Shown: piece by piece, positions 1-6,240 of the stretch
Layout: every line of letters begins with the position of its first letter
How positions within the stretch are numbered: position 1 is the stretch's first letter
Position numbers and translations under genes: made by a program
From: Lachnoclostridium sp. UBA739
GTDB lineage: Bacteria > Bacillota_A > Clostridia > Lachnospirales > Lachnospiraceae
DNA: 7,906 bases
Assembly: GCA_002297865.1 (NCBI GenBank)
Contig: DBKX01000187.1
Location: 4,638 to 12,543 of the forward strand
Direction: 5' to 3'
Notes under the pieces: model-generated
Told to the model about the DNA's origin: nothing
Seen by the model: the letters and a program-made list of their open reading frames with translations, nothing else
Databases searched by the model: none

Positions 1-616
1 TGGCTCTTGTAATAGCCTGTCTGATCCACCATGTTGCATAGGTACTAAACTTATATCCTTTACGATAATCAAATTTTTCTACTGCTTTAATTAATCCCAA
101 ATTACCTTCCTGGATTAAATCTAAAAACAGCATTCCACGGCCAACGTACCGTTTCGCAATACTTACTACAAGGCGAAGATTTGCTTCCGCTAAGCGTTTC
201 TTAGCATCTTCATCCCCCTGTTCCATTCTTTGCGCAAGATTTATTTCTTCATCTGCACTAAGAAGAGGGACTTTACCTATTTCTTTTAAATACATACGGA
301 CTGGATCTTCAACACTGACCCCCTCTGGAACGGATAGATCAATATTTTCTAAGTCTTCTTCTTCAACGTCATCTAAATCTTCTAAATCCGGAATTATATC
401 TTCATCATCGCTATCTTCCGTCATTCTTAAAATGTCAATGCCATTATTTTCTAAATATGAATAGACTTTTTCGATCATTTCTGGACTTAATGTCATGTTT
501 GAAAAGTGGTCATTTATCTCTTGGAACTCTAAAATATTTTTTTTGCTCTTCGCGATCTCTATCAGTTCTTTTAACTTCTCAGAAAACTTTGCCATATTAT
601 CGTCCATATTATTCAT
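1..616 (-). CDS. rpoD: RNA polymerase primary sigma factor RpoD/SigA (N-terminal part, cut by window edge)
   Basis: This is the housekeeping sigma factor, which directs core RNA polymerase to -35/-10 promoters. Reading back from the ATG at 616 gives 205 codons with no stop, running off the window. Residues 1-65 form a region 1.1-like helical domain. Residues 67-93 are a very acidic linker (17 of 27 are D or E). Region 1.2 follows at about 103-137 ([13 protein letters not shown]), then regions 2.1-2.4 with [31 protein letters not shown] and [16 protein letters not shown]. The -10-melting and recognition residues W196, W197, Q200 and T203 are all present. The start at 616 is preferred because GGAGG lies 11 bases upstream; the in-frame ATG at 607 would be 20 bases from it. 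The gene sits 46 bases after dnaG, with no terminator between, as in the macromolecular synthesis operon. Regions 3 and 4 lie outside the window. Confidence 0.96.
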   Translation of the reverse strand, partial: MNNMDDNMAKFSEKLKELIEIAKSKKNILEFQEINDHFSNMTLSPEMIEKVYSYLENNGIDILRMTEDSDDEDIIPDLEDLDDVEEEDLENIDLSVPEGVSVEDPVRMYLKEIGKVPLLSADEEINLAQRMEQGDEDAKKRLAEANLRLVVSIAKRYVGRGMLFLDLIQEGNLGLIKAVEKFDYRKGYKFSTYATWWIRQAITRA

Positions 617-662
617 CCTCTTTTCTTCCTCCGCGTAGGTCTTATTATCTATACTAACCATC

Positions 663-2432
663 CTATAAAGAAATATGCAATTTCTGTAAATTTGTCTGCT
701 GCTTTATGATCTCCTGCAACTGCTCTATGCTGGTTGCTCTGCTACTATCATAATCCAAGCTAAACTTCTTCACTTTATGGATTGTATCATTGAATGCTTT
801 TTCCTTTTCTGCATGATTAATTTCTCCCACTAGACCTGTATTAAAAAGTGCTGCAATTTCTTTCTGTTCCTCTTTACTTGAGAACTGATTTAAAATGACA
901 GCGGGTAATACTTTTCCATTTTCTCTAAACTGTTCGAATACTAACTCTGCTGCTTTATGATACATCTCCTCTTTAAAATCATCTGCTGTAATAATATCTT
1001 TTATTTTCTCGTAAATTTCTGGTTCTTCTATTAACCAAGTCAAAAGTATCTTCTGTGATTGCTTAATTCCATCCACTTCTTTATTTGGCTTAGAGCTCTC
1101 TCGATCTGCTTTTACTACTGTATTATACCGATTTATATTAGAAAGGCTTGCCCCATAACGGTTTACCATAGTTCTTAAATCTTCATAAGTGATATGGTAC
1201 TTACGTGCAATTGCTTCAATATAGTTATTTCTCTCAATTTCATCTTCAAATGTACAAAGTTTTTTAGCTGTTTCCTGGAAAAACTTTGTTTTCTGCTCTG
1301 GATCTTCAAAATCAAACTCTCGTTCCAATACATCAATCTCAAAAAGGAAACTATTCATGGCCTGTTCAATTCGCTTTTGGTATTCTTCTTTTCCTAATGC
1401 TTTAATAAACTCATCAGGGTCTTTATATGGTCGCATATTAATTACCTTAGCAGTTAACCCCGCTTCCTTAAGAATTGGTATTGCTCGAAGTGCAGCTTTC
1501 GTTCCTGCCTGATCACTGTCATAGGTTAAATATACTTCTTCTGCATAACGTTTTATCAAACTTGCCTGTTGAGACGTAAATGCAGTTCCTAATGATGCCA
1601 CAGCATTATTAAAACCTGCTTGATGAAGAGCAATTACATCCATATACCCTTCACATAATAACAATTTTCTCGTACGAGACTGCCTTGCAATATTTAAGCC
1701 AAACAAGTTTCGACTCTTATCAAATATAGGTGTTTCTGGAGAGTTTAAATATTTTGGCATCCCATCTCCCATTACTCGTCCACCGAAAGCGATTACTTTA
1801 TTGTGTACATCTAAAATTGGAAACATAACCCTGTTCCAGAATTTGTCATGAGTACCCCTCTTCTCGTCATAAGTGAATAATCCCGATTTATGAAGAATTT
1901 CATCATCGTAGCCTTTACTTTTTAAATAACGGTATAAGTCATCACTATATACATTGGAATAGCCTAAACCAAAGTGTTTTATCGTCTCATCTGATAGTTC
2001 ACGATTTTTTAAATACTCGTAAGCTTTCTTCCCCTGTTCTGTTCTCATCTGATAGTAATAATAATTGGCTGCTGTCTTATAAACATCATAAAGCTTTGTC
2101 TTTAAGTCGGCTTCACGTTTCACTACGCTTGAGTATTCTTCCGCTGGCAAGTCAACACCTGCTCTTTCAGCTAAATATTTTACAGACTCTACAAAAGAAA
2201 AGTTCTCATACTCCATTATAAAAGTGAATACGTTTCCTCCTGCTCCACAACCGAAGCAATAATACATCTGTTTATTCCTGCTAACGGAAAAAGAAGGTGT
2301 CTTCTCATTATGAAATGGGCACAAACCAACATAGTTACTTCCACTTCTCTTTAGCTTTACATAGTTAGAAATAACATCAACAATATCGCTACGTTCTCTC
2401 ACTTCTTCAATGGTTTCATCTGGATAAAACAT
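663..2432 (-). CDS. dnaG: DNA primase DnaG
   Basis: DnaG makes the short RNA primers that start Okazaki fragments at the replication fork and is recruited by the DnaB-type helicase. The 589-residue protein has the family's usual length and order. An N-terminal CHC2 zinc finger has ligands C38, H41, C59 and C62 ([13 protein letters not shown], then [10 protein letters not shown]). The conserved [10 protein letters not shown] segment is at 228-237. The Toprim catalytic core has E261 in [13 protein letters not shown] and the acidic pair D305/D307 in YDSDQAG. The C-terminal roughly 150 residues are a poorly conserved helical region, as expected for the helicase-interaction domain. The ATG at 2432 follows AAGGAGG with a short 4-base spacer. 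The gene has an unusual structured 313-base upstream region and is followed by rpoD. Nothing suggests damage. Confidence 0.98.
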   Translation of the reverse strand: MFYPDETIEEVRERSDIVDVISNYVKLKRSGSNYVGLCPFHNEKTPSFSVSRNKQMYYCFGCGAGGNVFTFIMEYENFSFVESVKYLAERAGVDLPAEEYSSVVKREADLKTKLYDVYKTAANYYYYQMRTEQGKKAYEYLKNRELSDETIKHFGLGYSNVYSDDLYRYLKSKGYDDEILHKSGLFTYDEKRGTHDKFWNRVMFPILDVHNKVIAFGGRVMGDGMPKYLNSPETPIFDKSRNLFGLNIARQSRTRKLLLCEGYMDVIALHQAGFNNAVASLGTAFTSQQASLIKRYAEEVYLTYDSDQAGTKAALRAIPILKEAGLTAKVINMRPYKDPDEFIKALGKEEYQKRIEQAMNSFLFEIDVLEREFDFEDPEQKTKFFQETAKKLCTFEDEIERNNYIEAIARKYHITYEDLRTMVNRYGASLSNINRYNTVVKADRESSKPNKEVDGIKQSQKILLTWLIEEPEIYEKIKDIITADDFKEEMYHKAAELVFEQFRENGKVLPAVILNQFSSKEEQKEIAALFNTGLVGEINHAEKEKAFNDTIHKVKKFSLDYDSSRATSIEQLQEIIKQQTNLQKLHISL

Positions 2433-2468
2433 TGTGCCTCCTTCTTCTTACGCTGCTAATATTAAGAA

Positions 2469-2529
2469 CAAAGTGCCTTCGACACTCTCAGCTTCTCTGC
2501 CCCTCAATCTTGAGGCAGAAGGCACTTTG
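2469..2529 (-). repeat. Inverted repeat H4 next to the dnaG ribosome binding site
   Basis: The arms 2469-2480 and 2518-2529 are perfect 12-base complements (CAAAGTGCCTTC and GAAGGCACTTTG). Between them a smaller hairpin is nested at about 2497-2518 (CTGC, CCTCAA / TTGAGG, CAG). On the minus strand the outer stem is followed by TTCTTAAT, a poor U-tract, so it is at best a weak attenuator. It ends only about 28 bases before the GGAGG of dnaG, so it could influence translation or elongation there. Confidence 0.6.
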
Positions 2530-2535
2530 CTGCGC

Positions 2536-2587
2536 CGAACGGATTAAGTGTCGCTGTTCTTTAGCAACTAACTTCCTTACCCGTTCG
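2536..2587 (-). repeat. Inverted repeat H3 in the dnaG upstream region
   Basis: The outer arms are CGAACGG at 2536-2542 and CCGTTCG at 2581-2587. These are extended by TAAG/CTTA (2545-2548 with 2576-2579) and capped by GTCGCT (2550-2555) facing AGCAAC (2563-2568). The cap pairs completely only in minus-strand RNA, where the odd position is a G-U wobble. In plus-strand RNA it would be a C-A mismatch. This mildly favours a minus-strand transcript such as a dnaG leader. Confidence 0.5.
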
Positions 2588-2597
2588 TGTGCATCCT

Positions 2598-2625
2598 GTG
2601 CCCTGTTTTTTAGGGCACTTTTTTT
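2598..2625 (+). terminator. Intrinsic terminator-like hairpin H2, oriented on the plus strand
   Basis: GTGCCCT (2598-2604) and AGGGCAC (2612-2618) form a perfect 7-base-pair GC-rich stem with a 7-base loop, followed at once by seven T residues (2619-2625). That is a textbook intrinsic terminator for plus-strand transcription. On the minus strand there is no U-tract after the stem. No plus-strand gene precedes it, so it would stop antisense transcription entering from dnaG or end a small plus-strand RNA. Confidence 0.55.
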
Positions 2626-2672
2626 ATTAACTAGGGAAGGGCTCGCAGAGAACTTTCCTAGTTAATAAAAAA
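2620..2672. repeat. Long AT-rich inverted repeat H1
   Basis: The arms at about 2620-2639 and 2653-2672 pair over roughly 20 bases (core TTTTTTATTAACTAGG with CCTAGTTAATAAAAAA), with one wobble or mismatch and a 13-base loop. The T-run is on the 5' arm and the A-run on the 3' arm on either strand. The U-tract is therefore locked inside the stem, and this is not a normal intrinsic terminator. The left arm shares its T-run with hairpin H2. Confidence 0.65.
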
Positions 2673-2683
2673 GTCTCCCTTAA

Positions 2684-2692
2684 TTTATATCA
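2684..2692 (-). promoter_or_regulatory. Candidate extended -10 promoter for dnaG-rpoD
   Basis: Reading on the minus strand, TGA followed by TATAAA fits an extended -10 element (TGn plus 5 of 6 bases of TATAAT). A purine-rich AGGGAG lies about 5-7 bases downstream as a possible start site. No -35 hexamer is visible at 16-18 bases upstream. It is placed just before the four-hairpin region, so a transcript from here would include all of it. Confidence 0.3.
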
Positions 2693-2745
2693 TTCGACAC
2701 TCGCGTCTATTTTCCTTTTTTAATTCAAAAGAAAATAATATTTTT

Positions 2746-3774
2746 TTAATAAATATTCCATACATCAGGAATCATAATTTCCTTATATTTACTAATAGAA
2801 TAACGATCCGTCATCCCAGCCACATAATCGCATACAACTCGTTCCTTTGAGCAGAGTCCTTCTGCAATGGAAACCTGATATTCATCTGGCATACATTCTG
2901 GATGTTTACAGTAATATTCGTATAACTGCTCTACTAAATGTTCTGCCTTCTTTTCCTGCCCCTTTGCCTTTGGATTGGTATATACATTTTTAAACATAAA
3001 TGCACGAAGCTCAACGATTGCCGTGCTAATTCCTTTTGACATAGCAATTTCATTCTTTCCTTCACTGTTATGAACCACATCATGTATTAACACATCCAGT
3101 CGTTTTCTGGTTGAATTGCCGAGAATTTCAATAAGTTCTTTTGGAATTTCTTCTTCGGTTATTATTTTTCCTCTTATTGCATCGTCAATGTCGCTGTTTA
3201 CATAAGCTATTTTATCTGAGATTCTTACAATTTTCCCTTCTAATGTTGATGGCTTTCCTTTTGTTTGATGGTTTACTATACCATCCCTTACTTCCTTAGT
3301 CAAATTTAATCCCTGGCCATTTTTTTCTATGACCTCTACCACTCTTAAACTCTGTTTTGCATGTTCAAATCCATCTGGACAAATTCCATTTAAAGCACGC
3401 TCCCCTGCGTGTCCAAAAGGAGTGTGGCCTAAATCGTGGCCAAGTGCGATTGCCTCAGCCAGATCCTCATTTAACCGGAGCGCCCTGGCAATTGTTCTAG
3501 CAGTTTGCGCGACTTCAAGTGTGTGAGTAAGTCTGGTTCTGTAGTGATCTCCTTCTGGTGCTAAGAAAACCTGTGTCTTATGCTTTAATCTTCGAAATGA
3601 CTTGCAGTGTAGAATACGATCCCTATCCCGCTGATAGCTTGGTCGGATATCACATGGCTCTTCATAAACATCACGTCCCCTTGTCTTATCACTAAACGAC
3701 GCATAAGGACTGAGATGCTCATGTTCCCATTGTTCCTGACGTTGTCTTAGATTTAAAATCAGCTCTTTCCCCAT
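2746..3774 (-). CDS. dgt: Deoxyguanosinetriphosphate triphosphohydrolase-like HD protein
   Basis: This is an HD-superfamily metalloenzyme of the Dgt group, which hydrolyses a dNTP to the deoxynucleoside and triphosphate and so trims dNTP pools. The 342 residues contain the diagnostic histidine/aspartate metal motif: H84 in TRLTHTLEVAQ, H113/D114 in GHDLGHTPFGH, and D187 in RISDKIAYVNSD. The N-terminal SPYASFSDKTRGR and RDRDRILHCKSFRRLKHKTQV blocks are also typical. It is shorter than E. coli Dgt (about 505 residues) and fits the compact type found beside dnaG in clostridia. Start: the ATG at 3774 has GGTGGAG 6 bases upstream. An in-frame GTG at 3786 with GGAG 4 bases upstream would add MERF. 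The substrate preference cannot be read from sequence. It lies 59 bases after feoB and upstream of dnaG-rpoD. Confidence 0.93.
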   Translation of the reverse strand: MGKELILNLRQRQEQWEHEHLSPYASFSDKTRGRDVYEEPCDIRPSYQRDRDRILHCKSFRRLKHKTQVFLAPEGDHYRTRLTHTLEVAQTARTIARALRLNEDLAEAIALGHDLGHTPFGHAGERALNGICPDGFEHAKQSLRVVEVIEKNGQGLNLTKEVRDGIVNHQTKGKPSTLEGKIVRISDKIAYVNSDIDDAIRGKIITEEEIPKELIEILGNSTRKRLDVLIHDVVHNSEGKNEIAMSKGISTAIVELRAFMFKNVYTNPKAKGQEKKAEHLVEQLYEYYCKHPECMPDEYQVSIAEGLCSKERVVCDYVAGMTDRYSISKYKEIMIPDVWNIY

Positions 3775-3780
3775 AAATCT

Positions 3781-3787
3781 CTCCACC
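3781..3787 (-). promoter_or_regulatory. Ribosome binding site deciding the dgt start
   Basis: On the minus strand this reads GGTGGAG and ends 6 bases before the ATG at 3774, an ideal spacing. Its own GTG (3786-3784) is the alternative start codon, which relies on a second GGAG at 3794-3791 with only 4 bases of spacing. The ATG is therefore preferred. Confidence 0.5.
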
Positions 3788-3811
3788 TTTCTCCAATTTT
3801 TCTTCTAAATG

Positions 3812-3820
3812 AGTATATCA
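3812..3820 (-). promoter_or_regulatory. Candidate extended -10 promoter upstream of dgt
   Basis: On the minus strand, TGA followed by TATACT (5 of 6 to TATAAT) lies about 37 bases before the dgt ATG, just after the feoB stop. No good -35 is seen, as is allowed for extended -10 promoters. Since no terminator separates feoB from dgt, this would be an additional rather than the only source of dgt transcript. Confidence 0.3.
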
Positions 3821-3833
3821 GTTTCCACCTTCC

Positions 3834-5885
3834 CTAGATTCTTGATGCTATCTGGAAAAATAGTGTTGTCACTGTCCACGCAACAACTAATTGGAAAACA
3901 ACAACAAATGTAGTCCATTTCGCAGATTTTAACTCTCGCTTTATTGTTGCAAGACTAGCGATACATGGTGTGTATAATAAGCAGAACAGCATCATTGCAT
4001 ATGCATTAATCTGCGTAAAACCTTGCGTCGCCAAAGCTGCCTGTAATGCGCGGGTTCCTTCTGCTGAATTAATATTTGTAATATGGAACAGTACGCAAAA
4101 GCTGGAAACTACTACTTCTTTGGCACTTATACCGGATATTAAAGACAATGCAACTTGCCATAAACCAAGTCCTGCTGGCCTCAAAATCGGAACAAGCCAT
4201 ACTCCAATAGAAGCACCGAAACTATTAGAAATATCTGTGGTAAGTCCATTTTGATTAAAATTCAGGATAAACCATACAATGATTGATGCAATAAAGATAG
4301 TCGTTCCCGCCTTTGTCAAATAATCTTTTACTTTATCCCATACATAAATACAGATACTTCTGCCATTAGGTGTTTTGTATTCAGGTAATTCGATTAACAG
4401 CGGATTGATGGCTTTATGCTTGCCAACCATTTTAAGTATAAGTGCTATAAGAATAGCAATGACTAATCCAATTACATACATCGAATATGCTGCTAACATA
4501 GCATTTTTTCCAAAAAACATCTGTGAAAACAGAACATAGATTGGAAGTCTTGCGCTACATGACATAAATGGTGTTACTAAAATTGTTCGAAAACGGTCTC
4601 TTTTATCTTCTAACGCTCTAGATGCCATAATTGCAGGAACCGTACAGCCAAATCCTAAAAGCATTGGAATAAATGCTCTGCCTGATAGGCCAAGTTTCCC
4701 CATAATTCCATCCATTACGTAAGCTACTCTTGACATATATCCACTGTCTTCTAGCAATGCAAGTGCTAGGAACAGAATAAAGATATTAGGCAGGAATGTT
4801 AAAATCCCTCCAACGCCTGCAATAATTCCATCCACTACAAGAGATATTACAACGTCACTTGCATGTAGCATCGTAAGCCCTCTTGTTGCTCCACAAGAGA
4901 TCATATCAATAGCCCATTCAAATCCACCTTTTAAGTAATCACCTACCGCAAATGTTATAAAGAATACCACTGCCATAACTGCTAAAAAAATTGGGACTCC
5001 TAAGTAACGATTTGTCAGAATTTTATCAACTTTATCCGTAGATGCCGCTTTCTTCGCCTTGTTTACTAGAACTTCTTCTATAATTTCTTCTATAAAATCA
5101 TATTTTTGATTGGTTATGTCTGTTTCATAGCTTCTATCTATGATCCCCTGGGTATCAATCGGATAGCGTTTCATTATTTCTGCATCCTGTTCTAATAACT
5201 TAATTGCGACCCAACGTTTATTCTTAATTTCCTTGAATTTCTTCCCAAGTCTGATTGTAAGCTCGTCTATCTTTGACTCAATTTCATCATCGTAAACAAT
5301 TGCATATTCTTCATGTCTTGTATCAGTGCGATAGGAACCACTTTGGTTCATACCTCTATGATGATGTTCCAAGGTACACTGTTTTGTTTTCGATTTATGA
5401 TGTGCAACTGTGTGCATTAAAATATCTAAACCAGTTCTTTTTCTTGCAGAAACTGGAATGACTGGAATTCCTAACATTTCTGGAAGCCTATGAAGATCAA
5501 TTTCCATTCCTCTTTCTTCTACAATATCCATCATATTTAATGCTAAAATTACAGGTTTGCCCATCTCGATTAATTGCAATGTTAAATAAAGATTTCTCTC
5601 TAATGCGGAAGCATCTGCAACATCAACGATAACATCTACTTCATTCCCCATTATGTATTCACGAGATAATCTTTCTTCCATTGTATAGGATGTCAAACTA
5701 TAGATACCTGGTAAATCTACAAGCTTAAACTTATGGTCGTGATACTTCATTGCTCCTTCTTTTTTTTCAACTGTAACTCCCGGCCAGTTTGCAACTTTTA
5801 GCTTAGCCCCTGTGTATGCATTAAATAGAGTTGTTTTCCCACAATTGGGATTCCCGATAAATCCAACATTTAGCTCTTCACTCAT
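3834..5885 (-). CDS. feoB: Ferrous iron transport protein B (GTP-binding membrane permease)
   Basis: FeoB imports Fe(II) across the cytoplasmic membrane, using an N-terminal G domain joined to a membrane channel. G motifs: G1 GNPNCGKT (11-18), G2 T38, G3 DLPG (57-60), G4 NMMD (117-120) and G5 SAR (146-148). A His/Cys-rich linker (H162, H163, C170, H174-H176) follows the G domain. The GDI-like helical region ends near residue 290. The rest is hydrophobic with several membrane helices, including the Gate-type segments GFGCTVPAIMASRAL and TPFMSCSARLPIYVL with conserved cysteines. The 683 residues are slightly short of E. coli FeoB (773) but look complete. The ATG at 5885 has AAGGAGG about 7 bases upstream and overlaps the feoA stop as TAATG, which implies translational coupling. 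No FeoC is seen downstream; the next gene is dgt. Confidence 0.97.
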   Translation of the reverse strand: MSEELNVGFIGNPNCGKTTLFNAYTGAKLKVANWPGVTVEKKEGAMKYHDHKFKLVDLPGIYSLTSYTMEERLSREYIMGNEVDVIVDVADASALERNLYLTLQLIEMGKPVILALNMMDIVEERGMEIDLHRLPEMLGIPVIPVSARKRTGLDILMHTVAHHKSKTKQCTLEHHHRGMNQSGSYRTDTRHEEYAIVYDDEIESKIDELTIRLGKKFKEIKNKRWVAIKLLEQDAEIMKRYPIDTQGIIDRSYETDITNQKYDFIEEIIEEVLVNKAKKAASTDKVDKILTNRYLGVPIFLAVMAVVFFITFAVGDYLKGGFEWAIDMISCGATRGLTMLHASDVVISLVVDGIIAGVGGILTFLPNIFILFLALALLEDSGYMSRVAYVMDGIMGKLGLSGRAFIPMLLGFGCTVPAIMASRALEDKRDRFRTILVTPFMSCSARLPIYVLFSQMFFGKNAMLAAYSMYVIGLVIAILIALILKMVGKHKAINPLLIELPEYKTPNGRSICIYVWDKVKDYLTKAGTTIFIASIIVWFILNFNQNGLTTDISNSFGASIGVWLVPILRPAGLGLWQVALSLISGISAKEVVVSSFCVLFHITNINSAEGTRALQAALATQGFTQINAYAMMLFCLLYTPCIASLATIKRELKSAKWTTFVVVFQLVVAWTVTTLFFQIASRI

Positions 5886-6127
5886 TATTCTGCCTCCTTC
5901 ACCTCTAAGCCTGTAGCAATTTCTTTCCCTACAGCTAATCTAGAACCACGTACAGAGAAAATTACACTCCCGCTTTTCTTATTATTTAATACAGTTATCT
6001 TAGTTCCCTTTGTTAGCCCTAATGCTTGCAGACGTCTATTGGTTTCAAGCCTTAGTGATATATTTTCGACAATATAAGTGGCTCCTACTTTACCATTCAC
6101 TAAATGCACTGTTTCTCCTTCTTTCAT
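5885..6127 (-). CDS. feoA: Ferrous iron transport protein A (SH3-like domain)
   Basis: FeoA is a small cytoplasmic SH3-like protein that works with FeoB in Fe(II) uptake. The 80-residue product has the FeoA pattern: a glycine-containing N-terminal strand, the helix segment LRLETNRRLQALGLTKGTKITVL, then the closing strands SGSVIFSVRGSRLAVGKEIATGLEV. The ATG at 6127 has only a weak upstream site (AAGATT). The in-frame GTG at codon 7 (6109) has AAGGAG 5 bases before it, so initiation there is possible. The ATG is kept because the first six residues (MKEGET) belong to the expected start of the fold. The stop overlaps the feoB start by one base. A Fur-box-like palindrome lies 10 bases upstream of the ATG. 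Confidence 0.93.
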   Translation of the reverse strand: MKEGETVHLVNGKVGATYIVENISLRLETNRRLQALGLTKGTKITVLNNKKSGSVIFSVRGSRLAVGKEIATGLEVKEAE

Positions 6128-6136
6128 AATCTTATT

Positions 6137-6151
6137 TAATAATGATTATTT
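6137..6151 (-). promoter_or_regulatory. Fur-box-like palindrome upstream of feoA
   Basis: The 15 bases centred on 6144 (plus strand TAATAATGATTATTT) match 12 of 15 positions of the 7-1-7 Fur consensus TGATAATNATTATCA. The central AATAAT-n-ATTATT palindrome is perfect. It lies between the candidate -10 at 6157-6162 and the feoA ATG, where a bound repressor would block transcription. The position in front of an Fe(II) uptake operon makes iron control by Fur or a relative the natural reading. The region is AT-rich, so a chance match is possible. Confidence 0.55.
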
Positions 6152-6156
6152 TTCTC

Positions 6157-6162
6157 ATTATA
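6157..6162 (-). promoter_or_regulatory. Candidate -10 element of feoAB
   Basis: On the minus strand this is a perfect TATAAT, 29 bases before the feoA ATG and just upstream of the Fur-like palindrome. Two further overlapping TATAAT matches lie at 6173-6178 and 6178-6183. None has a good TTGACA at 16-18 bases. The exact promoter among the three is uncertain. Confidence 0.3.
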
Positions 6163-6210
6163 AGCTACCATCATTATATTATATTACTATTTGAATGAAA
6201 AGAGCCTTAC

Positions 6211-6240
6211 AAAAAAACTATGGTGTGTACCATAGTTTTT
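6211..6240 (-). terminator. Intrinsic terminator after aroD (potentially bidirectional)
   Basis: A perfect 12-base-pair stem (6213-6224 with 6229-6240, core ACTATGGT / ACCATAGT) with a GTGT loop is followed on the minus strand by a run of T residues (complement of the A-run from 6217 down to 6211). Its upstream arm overlaps the aroD stop codon (TAA at 6241-6239). The A/T tracts on both sides would let it act in either direction. It separates aroD from feoAB. Confidence 0.85.

Larger units (their letters stand above)
2433..2745 (-). other. Structured intergenic region / candidate dnaG leader RNA with four hairpins
   Basis: This 313-base stretch between dgt and dnaG contains no convincing gene. 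Reading in the transcription direction it has an AT-rich stretch after dgt, an extended -10 element near 2692-2684, then four successive inverted repeats. These are H1 (2620-2639 with 2653-2672), H2 (2598-2604 with 2612-2618), H3 (2536-2555 with 2563-2587) and H4 (2469-2480 with 2518-2529, enclosing a smaller hairpin). The dnaG ribosome binding site follows directly. If transcription begins near 2680, dnaG mRNA would carry a leader of about 245 bases that is nearly all stem. I do not recognise a known riboswitch or leader family. It could instead be an insertion of short palindromic repeats. Strand is given for the leader reading; H2 alone works as a terminator only on the plus strand. Confidence 0.55.

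Noticed and set aside
457..657. 66-codon plus-strand open frame over the rpoD start
   Set aside because: It is antisense to a clear rpoD reading frame, is serine/leucine/tyrosine-rich low-quality sequence, and has no ribosome binding site I can see.
2469..2529. H4 as an intrinsic terminator or attenuator in front of dnaG
   Set aside because: The stem is good, but the following TTCTTAAT is a poor U-tract and the essential dnaG gene lies directly downstream; it is kept only as an inverted repeat.
2432..2665. 77-codon plus-strand open frame in the dgt-dnaG gap
   Set aside because: It runs straight through three hairpins and a terminator-like T-run, its composition is Cys/Leu/Arg-rich, and it has no plausible ribosome binding site or domain.
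3970..4254. 94-codon plus-strand open frame opposite feoB
   Set aside because: It is entirely antisense to the conserved membrane domain of FeoB and has no independent support.
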